Shown here piece after piece: positions 1-8,469 of a stretch of DNA of 64,000 bases. Made by a program: the position numbers and the translations under genes. The notes under the pieces were generated by a model. It was not told the DNA's origin. It saw only the letters and a program-made list of their open reading frames with translations, and searched no databases. Source of the DNA: Chaetorhynchus papuensis (lineage: Eukaryota; Chordata; Aves; Passeriformes; Rhipiduridae); assembly GCA_013396525.1 (NCBI GenBank), contig VWYX01000206.1, forward strand, positions 175,015-239,014, in the 5' to 3' direction. The first letter of the stretch is position 1, and each line of letters starts with the position of its first letter.

Positions 1-3000
1 TCTCTGTCATTAATATTAATAGAGAACTAATTGCCAAGGTCTCCCACGTCCCCAAAAGCATCAAGTCTGACCTCCACCAGTTGTGTTGGAGGATCTCCCA
101 GATTATTGGCACAAAACTGTATTTCCTACCACCGCTCCTGCTGACACAGACAGGGATTTTAAAAGTTCTACTTTTATCTTAAAGAAGTCTGGGAATCGTT
201 GATGTTAAGTATGTGTTACAAAAGAACAAATTTCAGGAAGACTGACTACAGCTCCATATTCTCCGCTTTCATTCTCAACTCTGGAGCTCTCACTTGTCCA
301 TCAGCTGAGCAGCTACAGAAGTCAAATTTAGAAACCAAATTTCCACTTGAAAACATGCAGGTATGTTCATATTTCTGAAGCCAAAAGCAATTTTCTAATT
401 CTCCGTCTACCATGCAGGTCACAAGAATCCAAAATTAACTTCACCCTTTCTTTTCACATCACCTTCCAAATGTCCTAACTCTCGCTGTGACACCACAAGA
501 TATTACTGCAGTTGACTAAGATCATTAGTTTAAAAAGCAAGCATTCAAGATGAAAATATTTCCAACTATAAACCACTGGAACTATTTAGCATTTATGCCA
601 GCCAGGACATTTTGAACAAACGCTGTGCTAAAAATACTGTAGTCTCATACACACCGGGAAACCACTACTACAGCGTGTTCAGCTGAGCTAGGAAATAGCA
701 GGACCCTGCAGCAGAAAAGGCTCTCTCTGCTCTGCCTGGAACAGCACTTCCACGCTGTAGTAATTCCAGTGTTCAGCCAGTGATGGACAGTGGAAGCCAC
801 CAGAGCACACACAGAGGATCCCTGGAGCAGGCAGTTACTGGCAGAGTAAGGACAGCAGGAACTGGGAACACTGTTTAAAAGGAGTAATCCTACTGCAGCT
901 ATGAACTGGGGTTTAAATTTATTTTCTACTGTTTTTTTCAGAAGAGCAGGACAGCAGCAAACTCGCTGCTGAAACCACAGCAAGCCCATACCCTTCTCCC
1001 GTTCCCTTAACAGGAGGAACCACTGAAATCTAAAGATGATCCACATTTAAACGCTGACAGTGCTGAACAGCTCAGAACAGAGAGTCCTGCAGGAAGAAGG
1101 TACAGGCAGATCTGTCATATGCTCTGTCAAAAGGGACAGTCCCAGGACAGCAAGGTGGTAAACACTGATTTCTACATTGAAAATCCTCTCTCAGATTTGG
1201 AAAGCTATGACACAGACCTTCAAACGCCCAGGCAGAAGCAGCATACATAACACTAAACAGATTTTGCTCCCATGTTTCGGAGTGTGAGGTTTTCTATAAA
1301 ATGTGGAGCAGTATCTATAAAACTGGCAGCCGCAAAACCAATTCCATTTAATAAGCCAATAAATATTTGTGAATGACTACATGTCCTACAAGGATACGAG
1401 AAACTGTATCAGCACAGCCAGCTCAAGCAGAATTGAAAGAGAAACTGTCCCATTTCAAAAAGCGAGAGGAAAAAAATCTGCACTGATTTCCTAGGTTAAA
1501 TCGTATTTCTCTTAAATAGTCATTGTGACATTAAAGCCCATCCCTGCAGTCCAGTAACAAAAAAGCAGATACACTGTCAGTGCTCCACTGATTTTAGCAG
1601 AACTCAATTTACAACACCAGGAAGAATCTGACCTGGAGCCTCCATCTAATAGGGCAGTGGCTTGTGCTATTTCAGCAGGTATTACTTTAACAGGAATCCA
1701 GTGAAATCATTAACAGAGGAATTTGAGTCAATGAGATGTTAAGTACTTGCTATAATTACATATTATTGCAGTTTCTGCTGACAGTGCAACTCAGGAGGTT
1801 GGAATTCAATGAACTATCTAACGAATATCTGAAGTCACAGTTGTAAATGAAATTACATCTGATTTGTGCTTGATCACATTTATGAGCTGTGTGCCTAATT
1901 TACACGAAGCCATGTAAAAAAAAGCACACTTTTACACTGGTCCCCTGGTTCAAAATTTTTCATGTTTTACAAAATAAACAAAGAAGCCCTGATAACACAT
2001 TAATAACAGAGTGTGCTTAACACTGGAGTAAAAGGAAAAACATCTTAAGAAAACCTGCTAAGAAGAAGAAACACACGGGCCATTAACCCCCGAAACACAT
2101 CTTCCAGCACATTTAAGTAATTCTGCTGAGTTTTAACAAAAACACAAGTTGGCTGCAGCTCCCAGAAATGCACTCAACTCCCCACTCCCACCAGACACCC
2201 ATTAAGTTCTAACCTAAATGCTGAATGTGTCAGAACAATTAACACAACAGACCTCAAGGTCTCTAGCAAAGCCCTTCAGAGGCTTCTGCTGGGGAAAATA
2301 GATGCAACCAACTTATGGAGCCCACGATGGTGAAGAGCAGCTTACCAACAACGTGTTTATTTACATTTCTGAAAAGTGTCATGAATGATCAATTTACTTC
2401 AGAGTACTCTCACCTATGACAATCTGAAGATTCCCATAGTGAAGCTACACTGTTACACCCTAACAAGCCCTGTGAGAGATTGCTGTGAACATATTGAAAA
2501 TCAACGCTAAAACAAAATTAAGACATTTTGCAGAGATCGGCATCTTATGTAAAATACTTCTGAAATAAAAAACTAAGTGGTTGCAGACTTAAAACTACCC
2601 AAGTATTGTTCTGAGGCTGTGGGCAGCACTTCCCACAATGCAGGCTCACCACCAGCACTGCAGTCTGAAGCAAAGGCAGGGAGAGATGCAAGGAAGGAAC
2701 AAGCTACATTCTTCTTGACTCTCCACGTATCACAGAAAAGGCAAAGGAAATTTTCAGCAGAGATATCAATCTGCACCTAAACACCATTAACTACCTTTTG
2801 TACTTTGGATGCCTTGCCAAACATTTGACATTTAAAGCATTCGTGAGACGTGCTCCCAGGGAACTTAAAAGACAGTTTCTCCCTGACGTGTCACACACAC
2901 ACAGAGCACAGGCAGTGCCTTCACGCTTCCTAAATCCGTGCAGTTTGTTTAGCACAGTGGGTCTAACAGCAGTGCTAAGGTACACACAGCCCTATGCCAG

Positions 3001-6000
3001 AAGTGGCCCTGCTCTCCTTCAAAAAACTCTCACCCATCCAGAAGGCGCCAGCAAAGGCAGCAGCAAGGAAGCACAAATCTGGTCTCCAACAGACTGTTTC
3101 ACAACCACTGAGAAAGCCTAAAGATCTCTGCTATGTTGCTCTACAGTTTGTTAGCATTTAAATCACCCACACGTCTTATTGCACAGCTCTGTCATACATG
3201 AAACATGAACTTAATGCAAAACACAAAACGTGCTGAAATTCCTTAACTTGTAAGGCATTTGGTTCAGCACTCCTGTTATTTAATTTGAATTTCCCTCTTG
3301 CTCATTCCTTCATGTTGCCAGCCAGATAAATACACAGATGCCCCATGAGCGCTTGGGCCAACATAAAAAACCTGCCAGTGCCTGATAAGACGCTGTAGCA
3401 GTAAAGGCTTCGGTTTTTTTCCCCCCAAAAATACTCACTGTCAAAGCAAGCCCCTCCTTCAAACACGTTTGAATTCCAGAAGCCACCTCTGTGACGCTGG
3501 ACAAATTCACACTTGACTCCTGTTAATGCACTGTAATGGTTACTCCAGTGATACTTGACCTCAAATTGCATCTTAACACTACTGGCCAAATCAACTGGAG
3601 GCAAAAAGCACTGCTTGGGGTGATGTCCTCAGTCTCCACACTGAGCAGTTCTGGATTTTACACAATTTCTGATCACAGGCTGCTGAACAGCCAAGGCACT
3701 AATAGCAGTTAGTGGAATTTAGTAGCTTTGGAATGCAATTTGATTATTTTGCAAACAAAAGTAATTTTTATCTACTGCACTCTGCAAACACAATGGGAGA
3801 GCTGAAAGTCAAGATAAATTGCTTTTAGTCTCAACACTTGTCCTCACTAGTAAGAGGCTGTTACATCCAACCTGAGTAACAAAGCTCTTAAAGGCAAAAC
3901 TCAATAGAATCCAAACTGTGGAGGTGGGGACATTTTCAGCATCCAAGCTGTAGCTGGAAACAACAGTTTTGGACTCCATTTCCCTTCTGAATGCTGAAGA
4001 CTGCAAGGATGTTGCTTGCAGAAAAGGCTCGCTGTTTCAGCACAATACTGCTCTCAGCATGGTCTGCACATAGGCACTGCTAGGACTGAACATGGAAAAT
4101 TCTTTGCAATGCGTACGGATACTAAAAATACAGCTAAGGTGAAAAAAATACCCACTACGGCCAAACAGGAGGAAGAACCTGAATATTGAGATGGAATGCA
4201 ATTACTCAAGTTGGAATTTGCCCAGGACACTCTTGCTTAGAGTGATCTGGCTATTTAATGACAAGAAATAGCCAGGAACACATATTTACTGCTGGCACCC
4301 TCTCTCGTAGCCAACGCTGCCCTGCTATCAATGAAACGGGTGTGTAACCAGATCCAGGCTCCCAGCTACAACCAGGCTGCGCCGTGGTGACCTGCAATGG
4401 GCAGATCCACCCATCCTATTGCAGCTGCAACAACTTGTGTGACCACAACCCGAGGCAGTGTGTCCACTGACCCAGATAGGAACATTAATAACAACAGGAA
4501 GCTTCAAAGTGCTTAAGCTGCCCTATTGCTGATACATTAGCCAAAAGTCACCCAAAACATTCTTTATTAACAAAAATGTTTACTGCTGCTACACTCAACA
4601 TTTAGAATGAGTCAGTACCAGCCCCCAGAAAACTTCCCTTCCCCCAAATGTGAAGTACGGGAGGCCTAAAAGGAGAGTTTGGCTCTACTGTTTAGCACTG
4701 CCTGACAATAATCAAAGCACAAACCAATTCTAAACATCTGGGGGGAAAAAAACCAGCACTTGAGATTCCTACCACCTACTCCTAATCTTTGCCACTAAAC
4801 AGCATCAAAACAAGAAAATAAGAGCAAGAGCATCAGCGCTCTGCCTGAACAAGAGCTGCTGTTCTCGGATCTGCGCGTGAAAATTCCCGACACACGAGTG
4901 CAAAGAACTCCTGTGCAGAGGAAACAAGACTCAGAGCAAGCAGAGGTGACAGGTTTTCAGGGAGATCAGGGGTGGTCACAAGGTCAGAGCAGGCAGTGTC
5001 TATTCAGCATTATTCCCTTAGCAAGACTAACAGGGTTACACGTACCTTCCAGTGCTGAAAAGGGTTTTGGGGTTTAGGGGCCTCTGATCAGCGACAATGA
5101 TGTTACACGACTGCCACAAATAATTACAATAGGAGGGAAAGGGTGCTGACACCTACACTGGTATGGATTTGTCGCGTGAGCTTGATTTACCAGGAATTCA
5201 GTTTTTCCATCAAGGTGTCTTACTTTGAATTTCTGCATTGAATTCCTCCAACACATGGTAAAAATAAAAACCACAGGAGTTTTAAGAGCTGTATGAATAA
5301 AACTCTTAGAAGGATAAAACAGCACATGGTCGCAATAGAGGAGAAAAATCCCTCTAAAAGGTTCACTGGAAGCTGGAGTGGAAAGGTCACATATACATCA
5401 CTTCCTCTACGTACAACAGTACTAAATAACTAAAGCTTACCAGGGACTGTTTTTCCCTAAATAAAGATGATCCTTAGATGAAGCAAGTATTTTCCAGCCT
5501 AAGAAGGCTACAAGCATCCCTATATAAGCTTATATTTAAATTGCTTCAAGAGTTACACTCATATTTCCTGGGAAATCCATGGCACTCTTTTTTTCTGCTA
5601 AGAATTATTCATAGAGCCCCACTATAAATTCAGAATGGAAACAAAGAGTTTAAAACCCGCATATTTGACACTGTCTGCTCCTGCTGCACACACACAATCA
5701 CATTCCAATGAACTGACAGAAAGAAAGGTGCTCACAAGCGTAGATCTGTAAATATTTACACGCAACAGCCTACAAAGCAACCAGGCACGTGGACATCATC
5801 CAGAAAAGCATTCTAAAAATCAGTGTAACTATAAGTCAAGCAGATATTTTAAACCACCTTTTTTGTCCTCTACCACCTCAGCAGTCAGAGGACAGCTCAG
5901 AGCTCCTCACACATCCCAAACAGTGACAGTAACACACACACACAAAGGTTGGTTGTATGTCCTCAACTCCCCTTCACCCTACTTAAGCCCTTCAATGTGA

Positions 6001-6099
6001 CATCTATCAAATGGGGCAGGCTTGAAATTAGCTTACTTCCTATAAAAATAAATAAATTATCAGAAAAAGTTAGGAGTCATCAGGCTGATTAGAAAAGAT

Positions 6100-6225
6100 A
6101 ATAATATTGTATGTCTGTATATATATAGGAATATAAACATATAGACAGGTAAGCATATATATTCATATATAAATATACACAGATATAAAAATTATATATG
6201 TGTATGTATATGTATTAAATTACAG
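6100..6225. repeat. TA-rich simple-repeat zone
   Basis: Imperfect TATATA and ATATAA runs in TOP1 intron 2 with no clean unit. Confidence 0.8.
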
Positions 6226-6320
6226 GACTCCTGTAAATGTTTCTGAACAAAATGAAGTTAGCTTGCAAAGTCCCTGAAGTGATGCTGTCTACCTTTCTGG
6301 AATTGTCTACACTGTGGTCT

Positions 6321-6374
6321 GTTGGGTTTTTTTAAAGTAGGTTTTTATTTTAATTTAAAAAAAACCCACCCAAC
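6321..6374. repeat. Inverted repeat with A/T-rich stem
   Basis: GTTGGGTTTTTTTAAA (6321-6336) faces TTTAAAAAAAACCC (6354-6367), followed by ACCCAAC. This gives at least 13 paired bases with a loop of about 17 nt. Confidence 0.75.
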
Positions 6375-6548
6375 AAGGTAAAGTCACATCATTTAAATAG
6401 CAAGGAAGAAAATAAGACTGATCTTAAAATGGATGCAGCAGCTTCTTTTAAAGAGCAACATGTTGCAATCACCTTTCATTTTAGGGGAAGGGAGGGATTC
6501 CCTCAAAGGAACAGAGACGGGGAGCAGTGGGGGCAGGGAGCCTGAGAT

Positions 6549-6593
6549 AAAAAAAAAAAAAGGCGACTTGGGATTTTTAATTTTTTTTTTTTT
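6549..6593. repeat. A13/T13 inverted pair
   Basis: Thirteen As (6549-6561) and thirteen Ts (6581-6593) are separated by 19 nt at the edge of the CpG island. Confidence 0.85.
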
Positions 6594-6746
6594 AAGCTAA
6601 AAACTTTGCTTTCCCCTCAGTTACAGGGGGCTGGTGCCGGGGATGGCGGCCCGGTGCCTCTGCAGAGGCGGCTCGGCGGCAGCTCGGGGAGGAGGAGAAG
6701 GAGAGAAAAGCCACAGAGAGAGAGAGAGAAAAAGAAAATGGCGCAG

Positions 6747-6759
6747 AGACTAAGTCCCG
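6747..6759 (+). repeat. Repeated 13-mer AGACTAAGTCCCG, direct copy in intron 2
   Basis: This exact copy is preceded by AAAATGGCG, a YY1-like core, and a purine-rich tract. It lies about 250 nt downstream of TOP1 exon 2 in the gene's direction. Confidence 0.85.
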
Positions 6760-6948
6760 ACCGTCGACAAGGCGACTTTCCAGGGAGGAATCGGGGCCCA
6801 AAGGCGACCCCGGCAGAGCCGCTGCGCTCGGATCGGGGGCCTGCGGTGCCCCTACTCGGGGCGGCGGGGGTCGGGGGGGCCCGATCCCGGCGGGAAAGGG
6901 GCGCTTTTGGCAGCTCGATGGGAACAATGGGGCCGGTGAGCGCGGAGC

Positions 6949-6961
6949 CGGGACTTAGTCT
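6949..6961 (-). repeat. Repeated 13-mer AGACTAAGTCCCG, inverted copy in intron 2
   Basis: This is an exact reverse complement of the copies at 6747 and 7659. Together with the copy at 6747 it shares CAGAGACTAAGTCCCG (16 nt), preceded in both by ATGGCG with a 3-nt length difference, so the two intron copies may be a short inverted duplication. Confidence 0.85.
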
Positions 6962-7007
6962 CTGGGACGCCATGTCTGTGCGAGGGGCGCGCCGGGGCCG
7001 CACTCAC

Positions 7008-7032
7008 CGTTCGCTCGGAAATCCGCCTCGAT
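7008..7032 (-). CDS. TOP1: TOP1 coding exon 2 (25-nt microexon)
   Basis: On the minus strand an acceptor ending in CCCCGCAG (7040-7033) is followed by 25 nt encoding IEADFRAN plus the first base (G) of the next codon. A strong donor GTGAGTG follows from 7007 down. Joined to exon 1 this gives MSGDQLHNDSQ-IEADFRAN, matching the TOP1 N-terminus; human has, from memory, IEADFRLN followed by Asp. The split G is consistent with an Asp codon (GAY) completed by exon 3, so intron 2 is phase 1. The Ala for Leu at residue 18 is in the disordered N-terminal region and need not affect catalysis. An exon of 25 nt is unusually small, and without it the reading frame would shift. Confidence 0.93.
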
Positions 7033-7529
7033 CTGCGGGGAGAGCACACAGGGACACACCGTCAGCACGCCCGGCTCCGAGGCGCTCTGGGGGACCCCAA
7101 CCCCCGCCCGCACCCTCATTTTTAGGGGAATTAAATACCAAATGGGGAAAGCCCAGCGCGATGCGGAAGGTGATGGGGGAGCGGGTGAAGCGCCCCCAGG
7201 CCCCCGCACAGCTCATGGTGGGGACCCTCCCCGAGCCCCTCAGTGGGGAGCGAGCCGGGGGAGCGCGGTAGCCGCCCCCTCCCCTTCTCCGCCCAGCCAG
7301 GGGGTCACACGCGGGTCCCCGCTCCCACCGCCCCCCATCCCGTCGCGGGGGAACACCCGGGCTGACAGGGCTCTGTCCAGACGCGCGGGGGCGGCCGCAG
7401 GGCACGGTCCCCTCGCTGGGGTTACGGGGGGTGGCGAGGCGGCCAGCCCGGGGCCGGCACGGGGGAATGCGAGCACCGCGGCGGGGGTCCCCCGGGAGCG
7501 CGCCCCGCGGGCGGGCACGGGGCGCTCAC
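7033..7529 (-). other. TOP1: TOP1 intron 1 (497 bp)
   Basis: The intron is bounded by GT (7529-7528) and AG (7034-7033) on the minus strand, is phase 0 and lies wholly inside the CpG island. It is GC-rich except for a short AT patch at about 7116-7140. Long open frames cross it on both strands, but these reflect high GC content and do not resemble known proteins. Confidence 0.9.
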
Positions 7530-7562
7530 CTGGGAATCGTTGTGCAGCTGGTCCCCGCTCAT
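7530..7562 (-). CDS. TOP1: TOP1 coding exon 1 (initiator exon, 11 codons)
   Basis: Read on the minus strand, this 33-nt coding part begins at an ATG at 7562-7560 with G at -3. It encodes MSGDQLHNDSQ and ends in CAG directly before a consensus donor GTGAGCG (7529 downward). The peptide matches the N-terminus of vertebrate topoisomerase I, which in human, from memory, reads MSGDHLHNDSQ; the one difference is Gln for His at residue 5. The exon ends on a codon boundary (intron phase 0). It lies in the middle of a CpG island with promoter motifs upstream, as expected for a housekeeping gene's first exon. The exon is too short to be found by ORF length. Identification rests on the match continuing into exon 2 across well-formed splice sites. 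Confidence 0.94.
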
Positions 7563-7675
7563 GCCGGAGGCGCGGGCGGCCGGGCGGAGCGGGAGGAGCG
7601 GCGGGCAGAGGAGCGCCGGGCGGAGCGGGACGCGGGGAGCGCAGCGCGGTTGTGTAACAGACTAAGTCCCGGTTT
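7563..7675 (-). other. TOP1: TOP1 5' untranslated region (approximate)
   Basis: This GC-rich stretch lies between the initiator ATG and the inferred start site. The right edge is set about 30 nt downstream of a TATA-like element at 7701-7707, so it is an estimate. CpG-island promoters usually have dispersed starts, and longer leaders reaching into 7700-7850 are equally possible. It contains one copy of the repeated 13-mer (7659-7671), which would sit at the very start of the transcript. Confidence 0.5.
7659..7671 (+). repeat. Repeated 13-mer AGACTAAGTCCCG, copy in exon 1 leader
   Basis: This is one of three exact copies in the CpG island. In the gene's direction it reads CGGGACTTAGTCT and would lie within a few bases of the inferred start site. 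The core GACTAAGTC is nearly palindromic. I do not recognise a factor for it. Confidence 0.85.
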
Positions 7676-7700
7676 CGGCGCTCTGCGCAGGCGCGGCGCC

Positions 7701-7707
7701 TTTTAAA
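7701..7707 (-). promoter_or_regulatory. TOP1: TATA-like element TTTAAAA
   Basis: The minus strand reads CTTTAAAAGG inside otherwise GC-only sequence, about 140 nt upstream of the ATG and between the octamer modules and the first exon. It would place a start near 7670-7680. This is unusual for a CpG-island gene, and the AT run could be fortuitous. Confidence 0.4.
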
Positions 7708-7908
7708 GCGGCGGGGGAGAGGACTGACGGGCAGGGGGTGGGAAGCGGCCGCGCGCCTATTTGCATGAGAGCCACGCCCCCCGGAGCCGGCATGATTTGC
7801 ATGTGGGCCACGCCCTGTCGGCGTGACCGCTCCGACCCACCGCCCCCCCCATGCGCTACTCCGGCTCGCTGCTTTACATATCCGGCCCCACCCCTTCCTC
7901 TCCCTCCT

Positions 7909-7913
7909 CCAAT
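7909..7913 (+). promoter_or_regulatory. CCAAT box (inverted relative to TOP1)
   Basis: CCAAT occurs on the plus strand about 350 nt upstream of the TOP1 ATG, between the third and fourth modules. NF-Y binds such boxes in either orientation. Confidence 0.4.
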
Positions 7914-8019
7914 AGCGCGGCAAAACCCGGCCCTCATTTACATGCGAGGCCCCGCCCCTTCCCCGCGGCTGCCGGGCCCGGTGCATTGTGTAAGACCCCG
8001 TGCCGCTCCGTGCGCGCAG

Positions 8020-8031
8020 TGCGCATGCGCC
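8020..8031. promoter_or_regulatory. NRF1 site
   Basis: TGCGCATGCGCC matches the palindromic NRF1 consensus except possibly at its last base. It lies between octamer modules four and five. A second, weaker NRF1-like site (TGCGCAGGCGC) lies at 7684-7694, next to the inferred start. NRF1 sites are common in housekeeping CpG-island promoters. Confidence 0.6.
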
Positions 8032-8348
8032 GCCCCGCCGCCCCGCCGTCAATATTTGCATACAAGCCCCGCCCCTTTCCGCAGGCCCCGCCCCCCGGGC
8101 CGCATGGCGGGCGGGCGGGAGGCGGCTCTGAGGGAGGGCGGTGTTTCCGCTGCCTCCCCGCGATAACCCCACAGTGACAGCCCGCACCCCGCCGGGCCTC
8201 GCAGCCCCTGGGTGGGACGGGCTCAGGGGCCCTCGGGGCTTCCCCTGAAGTCCCGCCGCGCCAGACCCCGCCACAGGCACCAGCTCATGGGCAGTTTGAG
8301 CATTTCCAAGTGAGAGGAGGCGGGCGGGGTGTGCGCACCTGTCCCACC

Positions 8349-8464
8349 GACCCCTGGTTATCAGTCTCGGTTATCTGTGTGGCTGACCCCTCGCTATCAA
8401 TCTCTCTACGCCACCGCACCAGGCTGGAGTGCAGAGGCCGCAGGAACCACGGGGAGATGATAAG
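8349..8464. promoter_or_regulatory. GATA-site cluster on an imperfect tandem duplication
   Basis: GATA cores occur at 8358-8363 (TTATCA), 8371-8376 (TTATCT), 8394-8399 (CTATCA) and 8459-8464 (GATAAG). The segments 8349-8368 and 8385-8404 match at 17 of 20 positions, showing a 36-bp-period duplication beginning GACCCCT. The cluster sits just outside the CpG island, about 0.8 kb upstream of the TOP1 ATG. Enhancer function is inference. Confidence 0.35.
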
Positions 8465-8469
8465 GGTGA

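Larger units (their letters stand above)
1..7007 (-). other. TOP1: TOP1 intron 2, 5' part; no exon found
   Basis: The donor is GTGAGTG at 7007. From about 6600 leftwards the sequence becomes AT-rich ordinary intron with no open frame resembling the Lys/His/Asp-rich TOP1 exon 3 and no recognisable transposon. It contains a short AC run (5932-5944), a TA-rich simple-repeat zone (about 6100-6225), two A/T-stem inverted repeats (6321-6374, 6549-6593) and a purine-rich tract (about 6687-6740). Positions 1-5900 otherwise show nothing I can name. Confidence 0.85.
1..7675 (-). other. TOP1: TOP1 gene, 5' portion only (partial gene span)
   Basis: This span covers the part of TOP1 present here: from the inferred transcription start near 7675, through coding exon 1, intron 1, exon 2 and the start of intron 2, running off the left edge. 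TOP1 is the nuclear type IB topoisomerase. It relaxes supercoils by transient single-strand breaks through a tyrosine-DNA intermediate during transcription and replication. Only the first 19 residues, from the disordered charged N-terminal domain, are encoded here. I looked for the next exon, which should encode a Lys/His/Asp-rich stretch, on the minus strand from 7007 to 1 and did not find it. It should lie left of the window. The start near 7675 is inferred from a TATA-like element and is not established. Confidence 0.88.
7759..8075 (-). promoter_or_regulatory. TOP1: Array of five GC/CACC-box plus octamer modules in TOP1 promoter
   Basis: Five copies of a composite element lie upstream of the TATA-like site, all in one orientation. 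In the gene's direction each is a GC/CACC box (GGGCGTGGC or GGGCGGGGC type), then 4-5 nt, then an octamer (ATGCAAAT type). Plus-strand octamer positions are 7759-7766, 7795-7802, 7872-7879, 7936-7943 and 8054-8061. The paired GC boxes start at 7771, 7807, 7885, 7949 and 8066. Octamers 1, 2 and 5 are perfect ATTTGCAT on the plus strand; the third (CTTTACAT) and fourth (ATTTACAT) are variants. Spacing is 4, 4, 5, 5 and 4 nt. Octamers are bound by POU2F1-type factors and GC/CACC boxes by Sp/KLF factors. Actual occupancy is inference. Confidence 0.7.
6630..8290. promoter_or_regulatory. TOP1: CpG island spanning TOP1 promoter, exons 1-2
   Basis: About 1.7 kb of very GC-rich, CpG-dense sequence contrasts sharply with the AT-rich intron to the left and ordinary sequence to the right. 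It contains the TOP1 start codon, both exons and GC boxes, so it is the gene's promoter island. Edges are judged by eye. Confidence 0.9.

Noticed and set aside
6660..6740. Minus-strand polypyrimidine tract followed by CTGCAG, as a possible alternative TOP1 acceptor
   Set aside because: The downstream sequence does not encode the TOP1 Lys/His/Asp-rich exon 3, and the purine tract is explained as simple repeat.
6606..7271. 221-codon plus-strand open frame, with ATGGCG at 6738 in an acceptable context
   Set aside because: Same composition effect. It is antisense to TOP1 exon 2 and matches no known protein.
7142..7657. 171-codon plus-strand open frame
   Set aside because: Low-complexity GC-driven frame antisense to TOP1 exon 1.
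7240..8280. 346-codon open frame on the minus strand across the TOP1 promoter
   Set aside because: It lies in extreme-GC CpG-island sequence where stop codons are rare, is Arg/Gly/Pro/Ala-rich low-complexity, and overlaps the well-supported TOP1 exon 1 and its promoter motifs.
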